Assembly: GCA_018714945.1 (NCBI GenBank)
Contig: DVMO01000103.1
Span: 1 to 27,847, forward strand
DNA length: 27,847 nt
Direction of reading: 5' to 3'
Source of the DNA: Fimisoma avicola
GTDB lineage: Bacteria > Bacillota > Clostridia > Peptostreptococcales > Anaerovoracaceae
Within the stretch, counting starts at the first letter, position 1, and every line of letters begins with the position of its first letter. Below the pieces are notes generated by a model. It saw only the letters and a list, made by a program, of their open reading frames with translations. It ran no database searches and was not told where the DNA came from. Below, in pieces: positions 15,826-22,448 of the stretch. Position numbers and translations under genes: made by a program.

Positions 15826-15849
15826 CAAGGTGTGGGTGACCACACCTTG
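15826..15849 (+). promoter_or_regulatory. Perfect 10-bp hairpin with GNRA-type loop in the acyltransferase leader
   Basis: CAAGGTGTGG pairs perfectly with CCACACCTTG around the tetraloop GTGA, ending 18 bases before the ATG and directly followed by TTTATTGTTGGAGG. It could be an operator, an mRNA-stabilising 5' stem or an attenuator. A TATGAT lies just upstream (15813-15818), without a good -35 at normal spacing. Confidence 0.5.
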
Positions 15850-15867
15850 TTTATTGTTGGAGGAAAT

Positions 15868-16749
15868 ATGGGAATAAAAAAAGAAAAATTCGGAGACAGA
15901 AAAGACGGCATATGGGTAAAAGAAGCGGACCCGATGCATATATTCGTACCTTATCTGTATCCCAACAGAGCCGACAGCGAAGCATTTATAAACGAAAGGA
16001 TCGATCTTGAGAATGTTAACCGCTATCTGGCAGAAAAGAATAAAGATATAGATGATGACCCTTATAAACTGTTTCATGTGATATTGGCGGCCATAGTCAA
16101 GACGCTGACATTAAGGCCTAAGATGAACTATTTCATCAAGGGCTACCGTACATACAAGAGACCTACCGTTACCCTTGCTTTCGTAGTAAAGAAAAAATTT
16201 GCCGATGACGGCAAAGAGGCGCTGGCTTTTGTTGACTTTGATGAAACTACGACCATTGATACCGTGAAAGAAAAGGTATATGCAGAGATCAACGAGTGCA
16301 GGAGCGACAAAGTGGACAATTCGACGGCAGGGATGGGGTTCTTTGCCAAGATGCCAAGATGGATGCTGCGTATAGCAGTATGGATATTGCACAAGCTTGA
16401 CTTTTACGGCAAAGTACCGGAATTTCTTGTAAAGACCGACCCCAATTATGCGTCAGTCATGATAAGCAACCTGGGGTCCATCGGCTTGAAAGCCGGTTAT
16501 CATCATCTTTCCAACTGGGGTACAAACTCTATCTTTGTAGTAATGGGAGAAAAAAAGGTAAGGCCTGTATACGATGAAGAGGGCAACATGACCATGAAAG
16601 AGACATTGGATCTGGGACTTACATTAGACGAGAGACTTGCCGATGGCTATTATTATTCAAAATCAGTAAAACTGCTCAAGCATCTGCTGGACAATCCGCA
16701 GCTGCTGGAGCGTCCTGCGGGGGAGGAAGTAGATTATGACAAAAAATGA
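15868..16749 (+). CDS. 2-oxoacid dehydrogenase E2-like acyltransferase, catalytic His replaced by Glu
   Basis: A 293-residue protein with the CoA-dependent acyltransferase (E2 catalytic/CAT) fold and no lipoyl or E1-binding domain. The E2 signatures SNLGSIGLKAGYHHL (200-214) and IFVVMGEKK (222-230) are clear. The active-site motif, normally DHRxxDG, reads DERLADG (254-260): Asp, Arg and Asp-Gly are kept, but His is Glu. It is therefore either an unusual acyltransferase or a non-catalytic acyl carrier or scaffold. The ATG is chosen because TTGGAGGA precedes it; longer forms would translate the leader hairpin. Its last 14 bases overlap the start of the acyl-CoA synthetase gene, so the two products probably work together on one acyl substrate. 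No E1 or E3 gene is near. Confidence 0.85.
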   Translation: MGIKKEKFGDRKDGIWVKEADPMHIFVPYLYPNRADSEAFINERIDLENVNRYLAEKNKDIDDDPYKLFHVILAAIVKTLTLRPKMNYFIKGYRTYKRPTVTLAFVVKKKFADDGKEALAFVDFDETTTIDTVKEKVYAEINECRSDKVDNSTAGMGFFAKMPRWMLRIAVWILHKLDFYGKVPEFLVKTDPNYASVMISNLGSIGLKAGYHHLSNWGTNSIFVVMGEKKVRPVYDEEGNMTMKETLDLGLTLDERLADGYYYSKSVKLLKHLLDNPQLLERPAGEEVDYDKK

Positions 16750-18460
16750 AAACATGAATGTTAAAGCACCGTGGATAGACCATCTTGACGGCATACCTGC
16801 ACATCTTGATTATTTTCAGGGGTCAATGTACGACAAGATAGCAGAAGTGTCCGAAAACTATCCTGATTACATTGCTTATGATTTTATGGGCGGAAAGGTA
16901 AAATACAAAGATTTTATTTCTAAAGTGGACAAGTGCGCAAGAGCGCTGGCCGGAATAGGCGTTAAACCTGGAGAAAGTGTTACTATCTGCATGCCTAACG
17001 CCCCTCAGGCGGTCATAATGTTTTACGCTGTGAACAAGATAGGTGCCATAGCCAACATGGTACATCCTCTGTCCAGCGAAAAGGAGATAGAATTTTGCCT
17101 GAAGGAATCATCCAGCGTAGTATGCCTGACCCTTGACCAGTTTTACGGCAAGTTTGAGAATATCAGGGAAAATGTCCACCTGCGCAACCTGATCCTCACC
17201 AGCGTAAAAGATGTCCTGAGTCCTATAAAAAGAAAAGGATATTATCTGGTGGAAGGGCGCAAGATCAAAAAGATACCTGCCAATGCTGAGATAATCTGGT
17301 GGGAAAAATTCCTGCTGGACGGCAAAAAGTACCATGGACCGTTCCATGTGGTGCGCAAGGCTGAAGACCCTGCAGTCATCCTTTACAGCGGCGGCACTAC
17401 GGGTACACAGAAAGGGATATTGCTTTCAAATCTTAATTTTAACGCCCTTGCCCAGCAGATCGTGGCAACAAACCCGATGTACAGGCCGGGGGACAAGATG
17501 CTGGCTGTAATGCCGATCTTCCACGGATTCGGGCTTGGGGTCTGCATCCATTCAATGCTTGCCAACGGCGGCAGGTGCCTGCTGATACCGAGGTTCAATC
17601 CGGAAAGCTATGCCAAACTCCTCAAAAAACACAGGCCAAACTTTATCGCAGGAGTCCCTACTCTGTATGAGGCGCTGCTCAGGATAAAAAGCCTTGACAG
17701 AGTGGATCTGTCATGCCTCAAAGGTGTATTCAGCGGAGGAGATTCTCTGTCCATAGAGCTTAAAAAGCGTTTTGACAAGTTCCTGAAAGATCACAATGCC
17801 AGCATACCGGTAAGGGAAGGCTACGGCACTACAGAGTGCGTTACTGCCAGCTGCCTTACACCGGTCAACAGGTACAAGGAGGGCAGCATCGGACTGCCGT
17901 TCCCTGACACTTTCTATAAGATCGTAAAACCTGGTACCGAGGAGGAGGTTCCTTACGGCGAGGAGGGAGAGATCTGTCTCTCTGGCCCTACGGTGATGAT
18001 AGAGTATATCAACAATCCTGAAGAAACTGCAAACACCCTGCGCCGCCATAAGGACGGCCTCAAATGGATCCATACCGGAGACCTTGGCATGATGGACGAA
18101 GAAGGTTTTGTATATTTCCGCCAGAGGATCAAGAGAATGATAATCACCAGCGGATATAATGTGTATCCGTCCAGGATAGAAAACATCCTGGATGCCCACG
18201 AACTGGTCCACATGAGCTGTGTCATCGGCGTGCCGGATCCGTACAAGATGCAGAAAGTGGTGGCATTTGTGGTACTCCGTCCGGAAGCAAGGGTTTCCAA
18301 CGAAGAAGCTACGCAGATCCTCATGGAATACCTGAAAAAGCATGTTGCCAAGTATGCTCTTCCTGCTTCCATAGAATTCAGGGAAAGCCTGCCTAAGACC
18401 CTTGTGGGAAAAGTGGCATACAGGATCCTGGAGGAAGAAGAACTGAAGAAGTATGCATAG
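16736..18460 (+). CDS. AMP-forming acyl-CoA synthetase (ANL superfamily)
   Basis: A 574-residue adenylate-forming ligase that should activate a carboxylic acid with ATP and load it on CoA or another thiol. Motifs in order are YSGGTTGTQKG (217-227, phosphate binding), YGTTE, IHTGDLG, the hinge RIKRMIITSGYNVYP and the C-terminal catalytic lysine in PKTLVGKVAYR. There is no signal or membrane segment. GGGGGAGGAAG gives a strong ribosome binding site within the end of the preceding acyltransferase gene. The overlap suggests one functional unit in which the ligase makes the acyl thioester used by the partner. Medium- or long-chain fatty acids are likely by family resemblance, but the substrate is not determined. 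Confidence 0.9.
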   Translation: MTKNENMNVKAPWIDHLDGIPAHLDYFQGSMYDKIAEVSENYPDYIAYDFMGGKVKYKDFISKVDKCARALAGIGVKPGESVTICMPNAPQAVIMFYAVNKIGAIANMVHPLSSEKEIEFCLKESSSVVCLTLDQFYGKFENIRENVHLRNLILTSVKDVLSPIKRKGYYLVEGRKIKKIPANAEIIWWEKFLLDGKKYHGPFHVVRKAEDPAVILYSGGTTGTQKGILLSNLNFNALAQQIVATNPMYRPGDKMLAVMPIFHGFGLGVCIHSMLANGGRCLLIPRFNPESYAKLLKKHRPNFIAGVPTLYEALLRIKSLDRVDLSCLKGVFSGGDSLSIELKKRFDKFLKDHNASIPVREGYGTTECVTASCLTPVNRYKEGSIGLPFPDTFYKIVKPGTEEEVPYGEEGEICLSGPTVMIEYINNPEETANTLRRHKDGLKWIHTGDLGMMDEEGFVYFRQRIKRMIITSGYNVYPSRIENILDAHELVHMSCVIGVPDPYKMQKVVAFVVLRPEARVSNEEATQILMEYLKKHVAKYALPASIEFRESLPKTLVGKVAYRILEEEELKKYA

Positions 18461-18474
18461 TTATGATCTATGTC

Positions 18475-18509
18475 AAACCCTGTACCGTGTGTGTCGTGCA
18501 GGGTTTTTT
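18475..18509 (+). terminator. Rho-independent terminator after the acyl-CoA synthetase
   Basis: AAACCCTG pairs with CAGGGTTT, extended inward by TAC/GTG with one G-U pair, and is followed by a run of six T. It ends the acyltransferase-ligase operon 14 bases after the stop codon. Confidence 0.88.
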
Positions 18510-18528
18510 GCTGCCCGATTTCCATATA

Positions 18529-18557
18529 TTTACATTTTAGCCCAGGTGCTGTATAAT
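18529..18557 (+). promoter_or_regulatory. SigA promoter of the PD-(D/E)XK-like gene
   Basis: TTTACA, a 17-bp spacer and perfect TATAAT. The predicted start falls near 18564, at the first base of the AGGAGG ribosome binding site, giving a leader of only about 13 bases. Confidence 0.8.
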
Positions 18558-18576
18558 AGTGCCAGGAGGGGAATTT

Positions 18577-19380
18577 ATGGATTACAGGGAAATAACAAAA
18601 AGAGATATGGAATACCAGAAGAAGCTGCTGGAGGAATACCAGTCACGGCTTGGAGCATTGCCGCCCGGACGCTTGAAACGCAAGCTAAGGGGAAACGAAG
18701 CCGAATATTATCATGTCTGCGGCAGGGAGATTTACATAAGCCGCAGCAACAGAAAACTTATTGAAGGGCTGAAACTCAAGCGTTATCTGCAGGCGGCCAT
18801 AGAGAGGATGGAACAAAACATAAGGCAGCAGCAGAAGCTAATGGAAAAGTATATGCCTTACAGCTACGGAGACATCGAAGAATCTATCCCGGACACATAT
18901 AAACTTGAAAATATAATATACGGACAGGACAGCTTCGCCAGTATGGATAGGAGTAATTCCATGGCCGCTCCTGCTGATGGACGGAGATTTCGCAGTGAGT
19001 ATTGCATTCACACTACTTCAAAGGGACATAAAGTACGATCAAAGAGCGAGATGCTCATATGCGACCTTCTTGATTCTGCCGGCCTGGATTACGAATATGA
19101 AAAGCCTCTGAAGCTAAAAATGAGGAGCGGGGAACTGATCTATGTTCATCCTGACTTTACCTTTTCCAATTCTTATGGAGATGAGATTTACTGGGAACAT
19201 CTGGGTATGCTCGGCGATCCGGAATACAGGGCAAATGCGGTAAAGAAGATCGAAACCTATATCGAGAACGGGATAATACCTTCGGACAGGCTGTTCATAA
19301 CAGGTGAGAGCCTTGACGGCAAACTGGACAGCGGGGCCATCATGAGAACCATTGAGCTTCTGCAAAAAATGCTCCTTTGA
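18577..19380 (+). CDS. Conserved protein with coiled-coil N-terminus and PD-(D/E)XK-like nuclease domain
   Basis: A 267-residue protein I do not know by name. Residues 1-95 are highly charged and helical, a likely coiled coil with a YYHVCGREIYISR strand inside. Residues 140-265 look like a PD-(D/E)XK nuclease core: E158 in VRSKSEML, then D193 in YVHPDFTF, then E207 in YWEHLGM, followed by a helix with conserved Tyr and Lys. The spacing of Glu, Pro-Asp and Glu fits that superfamily, but an explicit E-x-K is not seen (E-x-L-G instead), so activity is uncertain. It is monocistronic, with a strong promoter and AGGAGG site, and sits outside any recognisable restriction or defence cluster. Nuclease-fold call moderate; biological role unknown. 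Confidence 0.65.
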   Translation: MDYREITKRDMEYQKKLLEEYQSRLGALPPGRLKRKLRGNEAEYYHVCGREIYISRSNRKLIEGLKLKRYLQAAIERMEQNIRQQQKLMEKYMPYSYGDIEESIPDTYKLENIIYGQDSFASMDRSNSMAAPADGRRFRSEYCIHTTSKGHKVRSKSEMLICDLLDSAGLDYEYEKPLKLKMRSGELIYVHPDFTFSNSYGDEIYWEHLGMLGDPEYRANAVKKIETYIENGIIPSDRLFITGESLDGKLDSGAIMRTIELLQKMLL

Positions 19381-19458
19381 ATGCTCCTTGGACGGTGGAA
19401 CTGCGGAAAATATACTTTGCATGAAGAAATTTACACCGAATATCCAATTGACCGGCGA

Positions 19459-19721
19459 TTTAGGGGGAGCGACTACACCGGAATAAGTGTGTTTCGACGA
19501 TTTAGGGGGATAGAAAAATTTGACCTGAGACAAAAATGACAATTATAGTTGTCAAAAAGACTCGAAAAATGATGAAAACCCGAATCAGGATCCGATCTTG
19601 CTCCCCCTAAAACCTACAAAACAAAAAATATAGGGGGAGTGAATCCCCCTATATGAGAAAAAAACGATATTTGGGTGGAGCGGCGCCCCCTGAAACGGTA
19701 CAATAATGCCAATTAGGGGGA
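19459..19721. repeat. Cluster of TTTAGGGGGA-type motifs in both orientations
   Basis: Plus-strand copies are at 19459-19468, 19501-19510, 19629-19638 (ATAGGGGGA core) and 19712-19721. Inverted copies are at 19602-19611 and 19644-19653. The first two share a longer context, C-G-(G/A)-CGATTTAGGGGGA, 42 bp apart. A degenerate inverted copy (GCCCCCTGAAA) lies at 19685-19695. This density of an uncommon G5 core in 263 bases is not explained by the single terminator that uses two of the copies. Confidence 0.6.
19622..19654 (-). terminator. Rho-independent terminator of the D-cysteine desulfhydrase-family gene
   Basis: On the minus strand a perfect 11-bp stem (ATATAGGGGGA with TCCCCCTATAT, 5-base loop) is followed by a run of T. 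It lies about 120 bases beyond the stop codon. Both arms are copies of the local G5 motif. Confidence 0.75.
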
Positions 19722-19771
19722 GACACCCTTGCTTCGGCCATACTTTCCAGACACTGTCCCGGCCATCCGGG

Positions 19772-20797
19772 CTACAGCACATGTATGAACTTCTCTCTTT
19801 CAGCTTCGATCTCCACTCGGTGGTGAGGAGTGCAGATGCCGGGCGCACCGCCGGTATGCAGGAATATCACTTTTTCTCCCTTCTTTATGCGGCCTTCCCT
19901 GACCATCTCCACCAGACCGGCAAAAGCCTTTCCTGTATAGCATGGGTCGAGGATTATAGCTTCTTTTTCGGCCATATAATATATGGAATCACGCACCTCT
20001 TTGCAAGGATTGTTATATGCTCCCCGGTCATAATCTGTAACCAGGTCAAAATCTTTTGGATCGGCGGCAAAGGACAGTCCAAAAAAGTCAGCAACTCTTT
20101 CGTAATAGTCCAGGGCATGCTTTACTATATCGTCATACAGCAATATTGATATACCTGTAAGGTGGATCGGAAGATCCTCATTGGCAATGCCGGCAAACAG
20201 GCCCATATATGTGCCCATGCTCCCGACGGTGGAGATGAGGCGGCAGCCCTCAAGGCCGGTGCCCCTGATCTGGCCGGCTATTTCCATGGCGCATTCATAA
20301 TAGCCCAGAGCGCCTATCTCATTGGAACCTCCCATAGGGATAAAGTACACCTTTTCACCTTTATCCTCATAGGATGCGATGATCTCAGGCAATATCCGGT
20401 CATAGACCTTGTTGTCACTTACGCCGGCTTCAGGAGCTTTTATCCATACATCAGAACCCATGATACCGTCCAGCAGCAGATTGGCTGACAGCTCGCCAGG
20501 ATATTTGCCGATGGAGACGATAGCGCCTTTCAGACCGTATTTGTTGGCTACAGCGCAGGTCAGACGGCCGTGATTGGTCTGGACCCCACCTACAGTAAGC
20601 AGCATGGTGGCCTTGTTATCCATGGCGTCTCTGAGAAGATATTCCAGCTTGCGCAGCTTATTTCCTCCCATGGCCAGAGGTGTCAGGTCATCACGCTTGA
20701 TATAAAGTTCTATGCCCAGGTCCTCGGATATACGCGGAAGATATTCGATAGGCGTGGGCAGATGAAGGAAATTTTCTTTTTCATGGTTTAAAAGCAT
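19772..20797 (-). CDS. D-cysteine desulfhydrase / ACC deaminase-family PLP enzyme
   Basis: A 341-residue fold-type II PLP enzyme. K47 in GGNKLRKLEYLL is the expected PLP lysine, and the glycine-rich segments GGVQTNHGR (70-78) and IPMGGSNEIGALGY bind the cofactor phosphate. Members release H2S, pyruvate and ammonia from D-cysteine or deaminate aminocyclopropane carboxylate. Where E. coli DcyD and ACC deaminase carry Ser in QSNH/QSN, this protein has Thr (QTNH), so substrate range may differ. The start ATG has AAGGAGG with proper spacing. The gene is monocistronic, divergent from the next gene across a 93-base gap with a shared palindrome, and has a strong terminator after the G5 repeat cluster. 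Calling it dcyD would be too specific. Confidence 0.82.
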   Translation of the reverse strand: MLLNHEKENFLHLPTPIEYLPRISEDLGIELYIKRDDLTPLAMGGNKLRKLEYLLRDAMDNKATMLLTVGGVQTNHGRLTCAVANKYGLKGAIVSIGKYPGELSANLLLDGIMGSDVWIKAPEAGVSDNKVYDRILPEIIASYEDKGEKVYFIPMGGSNEIGALGYYECAMEIAGQIRGTGLEGCRLISTVGSMGTYMGLFAGIANEDLPIHLTGISILLYDDIVKHALDYYERVADFFGLSFAADPKDFDLVTDYDRGAYNNPCKEVRDSIYYMAEKEAIILDPCYTGKAFAGLVEMVREGRIKKGEKVIFLHTGGAPGICTPHHRVEIEAEREKFIHVL

Positions 20798-20824
20798 AGG
20801 AAGTCCTCCTTTTTGATGTTCCTG

Positions 20825-20858
20825 TTTTCATTTTATCACAATCGTGATATAATGGAAA
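20825..20858. promoter_or_regulatory. Overlapping divergent promoters with a shared palindrome
   Basis: Plus strand: TTTTCA (20825-20830), 17 bp, TATAAT (20848-20853). Minus strand: TTTCCA (20853-20858), 17 bp, extended -10 TGATAAAAT ending at 20830. Between and overlapping both -10 boxes is the palindrome TATCAC-AATC-GTGATA (20834-20849). One protein bound there could block both promoters at once. Confidence 0.55.
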
Positions 20859-20890
20859 AGAATTTTGAAAAAATATAGGAGGTGCCGAAA

Positions 20891-21202
20891 GTGGCGTTTT
20901 TAGACAAACTGGGGCAGGTCGCAAACAAGGTGGGCGAGGTTGCCGGAGATACTTTCGACTACAGCAAGGCCAAGGGCAAGGCAGTGCTAGAAAAAGGCAA
21001 GATAAAAGACATCAAAGAAGCCATCGGAGACTATGTTTATGAAGCAGTGTCCGCAGGCGACGGAAATATAGACATGGACAGGATAAGAGCCTTCTGCGTT
21101 GAGATAGATGAACACAAGGCCAACATAGAAGAACTCCAGACAGAAGCCCAGGAGAGCAGCGACAGCCTGTTTGACACCTTCGGCGGCAAGGACGGAGAGT
21201 GA
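20891..21202 (+). CDS. Small conserved protein of unknown function
   Basis: A 103-residue, highly charged, probably cytoplasmic and helical protein beginning MAFLDKLGQVANKVGEVAGD. I recognise the type of N-terminus from small Firmicute proteins but cannot assign a function. Residues 60-103 are acidic and likely coiled. No cysteines pair as in zinc ribbons (only one Cys). The GTG start at 20891 is chosen because AGGAGG ends 8 bases before it; the GTG at 20882 overlaps that site and cannot be the start. The stop overlaps the next start as TGATG, so it is translationally coupled to the DUF554 membrane protein, and the two may act together. Confidence 0.7.
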   Translation: MAFLDKLGQVANKVGEVAGDTFDYSKAKGKAVLEKGKIKDIKEAIGDYVYEAVSAGDGNIDMDRIRAFCVEIDEHKANIEELQTEAQESSDSLFDTFGGKDGE

Positions 21203-21921
21203 TGTTAGGAGTCATCGTAAATACTCTCACTGTTTTTGTTGGCAGCAGTATAGGGTTACTTGCAAAAAAGGCCATACCTTCCAACTGGACAAGTTTTATC
21301 ATGGCAGGCATGGGGCTGTGTACAATGTACATAGGAGTCAGCGGTGTATTTGAAGGACAGAATACTCTGATAGCAGTGATCTCCATGGCGATAGGTGCCA
21401 TCATTGGCCTTGCCATTGACATAGACGGAAAAGTTAACCGAGGGGCGGAAAAAATAGAAGAAAAGTTTGTAAAAAATAAGGGGGAAGGTGACGCCACCTT
21501 TGCCGAGGGATTTGTGACAGCAAGCATGGTGTTCTGCGTAGGCGCCATGACCATAGTAGGTTCGCTGCAGGCAGGGCTTCTTGGGGACAATACCATGCTC
21601 CTGACAAAAGCGACCATGGATGGCATAGGAGCCGTATTCTTTGCCGCATCCCTTGGTTTTGGAGTCCTGGCATCAGCAGTCTTTGTATTGGTTTTTCAGG
21701 GGGCGATCGTGCTGATGGCTCAGTTCATAGAACCATTCCTTAACGATACGGTTATTGCAGAGATGACATGCGTAGGGTCGCTGCTGCTGATCGGGCTGGC
21801 ATTCAATCTTATCGGGGTGGCTAAACTCAAGATCATGAATTTTATACCGGCAATTTTTATGCCGATCTTGCTGGTGCCGCTTTTCGACTGGGCAGGAGGA
21901 TTCTTTTCAGGATTATTTTAA
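21202..21921 (+). CDS. DUF554-family membrane protein
   Basis: A 239-residue integral membrane protein with about six to seven hydrophobic helices, rich in Gly and Ala. The opening LGVIVNTLTVFVGSSIGLL and the segment GFVTASMVFCVGAMTIVGSLQ match the DUF554 (YdfK-like) family, which is widespread in Firmicutes and of unknown function, possibly transport. ATG 21202 is preferred over GTG 21199 because GGAG lies only 1 base from the latter. The start overlaps the stop of the small upstream gene by one base. A bidirectional terminator follows. Confidence 0.85.
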   Translation: MLGVIVNTLTVFVGSSIGLLAKKAIPSNWTSFIMAGMGLCTMYIGVSGVFEGQNTLIAVISMAIGAIIGLAIDIDGKVNRGAEKIEEKFVKNKGEGDATFAEGFVTASMVFCVGAMTIVGSLQAGLLGDNTMLLTKATMDGIGAVFFAASLGFGVLASAVFVLVFQGAIVLMAQFIEPFLNDTVIAEMTCVGSLLLIGLAFNLIGVAKLKIMNFIPAIFMPILLVPLFDWAGGFFSGLF

Positions 21922-21955
21922 AAAAAGAAACCGCAGAGAATGATCTGCGGTTTTA
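21921..21955. terminator. Bidirectional rho-independent terminator
   Basis: A perfect 10-bp stem (AAACCGCAGA with TCTGCGGTTT, 6-base loop) is flanked by an A-run on the left and TTTT on the right. It separates the convergent DUF554 and zinc-ribbon genes. Confidence 0.88.
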
Positions 21956-22345
21956 TCATACTTTCTTTTCAAATACATGGTGACATCTGCTGCAGGTGAC
22001 TCTTATCCTCCCGCGGCCTTTGGGAGCCCGGAGGACCTGTTTGCATGTCGGACATTTGAAATACTTGTAGTGCTTGCGGTCCCGGCTCATATATGAACGG
22101 AACGGGGCCTGCACACATGATGTGTACCAGGCATTTTCGGCCTGACGCCTGGCAATATTCTTGGAAAAAGCCCTGAAATATGAATATACCAAAACAATGA
22201 GTCCCAACAGGCGAAGTACGCTGCCCGGCACAAAAATATCAGCTATGATGAGGATCATGGCGAGGAACAGCAAGCCGCGGCAAAAATTGTCAAATCCATT
22301 TCTGCCCATCAAAAACTGTGCCATTCTGTACCTGAAATTGCCCAT
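21956..22345 (-). CDS. Small membrane protein with C-terminal zinc ribbon
   Basis: A 129-residue protein. Residues 22-58 form two closely spaced transmembrane helices (an alpha-helical hairpin). The basic linker 60-95 is followed by a zinc ribbon with CPTC (98-101) and CSRC (118-121), enough to bind one Zn ion on the cytoplasmic side. Function is unknown; such proteins occur in many Clostridia as single genes. It has a clear AGGAGG site and its own promoter (22379-22406), so it need not depend on the upstream UPF0210 operon, although no strong terminator separates them. Confidence 0.8.
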   Translation of the reverse strand: MGNFRYRMAQFLMGRNGFDNFCRGLLFLAMILIIADIFVPGSVLRLLGLIVLVYSYFRAFSKNIARRQAENAWYTSCVQAPFRSYMSRDRKHYKYFKCPTCKQVLRAPKGRGRIRVTCSRCHHVFEKKV

Positions 22346-22378
22346 TAAAACGCCTCCTAAAGAATTTCCATATATTTA

Positions 22379-22406
22379 ATTGTAATCTTATCCGGAGCGT
22401 TGTCAA
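22379..22406 (-). promoter_or_regulatory. Promoter of the zinc-ribbon membrane protein gene
   Basis: On the minus strand, perfect TTGACA, 16 bp, then TACAAT (5 of 6). The -10 lies about 33 bases before the ATG, and AGGAGG lies between. Confidence 0.62.
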
Positions 22407-22448
22407 TGGGGGTAGGGAATAAACCACCAAAACTTCACCGTTTAATGG

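Larger units (their letters stand above)
19381..19771. other. Gene-free stretch with G5 motif repeats and a terminator
   Basis: No supported gene is found in these 391 bases between the nuclease-like gene and the D-cysteine desulfhydrase-family gene. The stretch holds several TAGGGGGA motifs in both orientations, a terminator for the minus-strand gene, an imperfect palindrome (TGACAA/TTGTCA, 19537-19554) and a possible plus-strand promoter (TTGACC, 18 bp, TATAGT, 19520-19549) with no gene downstream. Confidence 0.6.

Noticed and set aside
15814..15867. 18-codon N-terminal extension of the E2-like acyltransferase
   Set aside because: It would translate the leader hairpin, and the strong TTGGAGGA site points to the ATG at 15868.
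17711..18343. 210-codon minus-strand open frame within the acyl-CoA synthetase gene
   Set aside because: It overlaps essential motifs of the ligase on the other strand and lacks a start signal.
19421..19486. Tiny 21-codon open frame (MKKFTPNIQLTG...) in the G5 repeat stretch
   Set aside because: It has no ribosome binding site, and its DLGG residues simply read through the G5 motif.
19459..19721. G-quadruplex formed by the four plus-strand G5 runs
   Set aside because: Runs are tens of bases apart, far beyond usual loop lengths, and complementary C5 runs favour hairpins instead.
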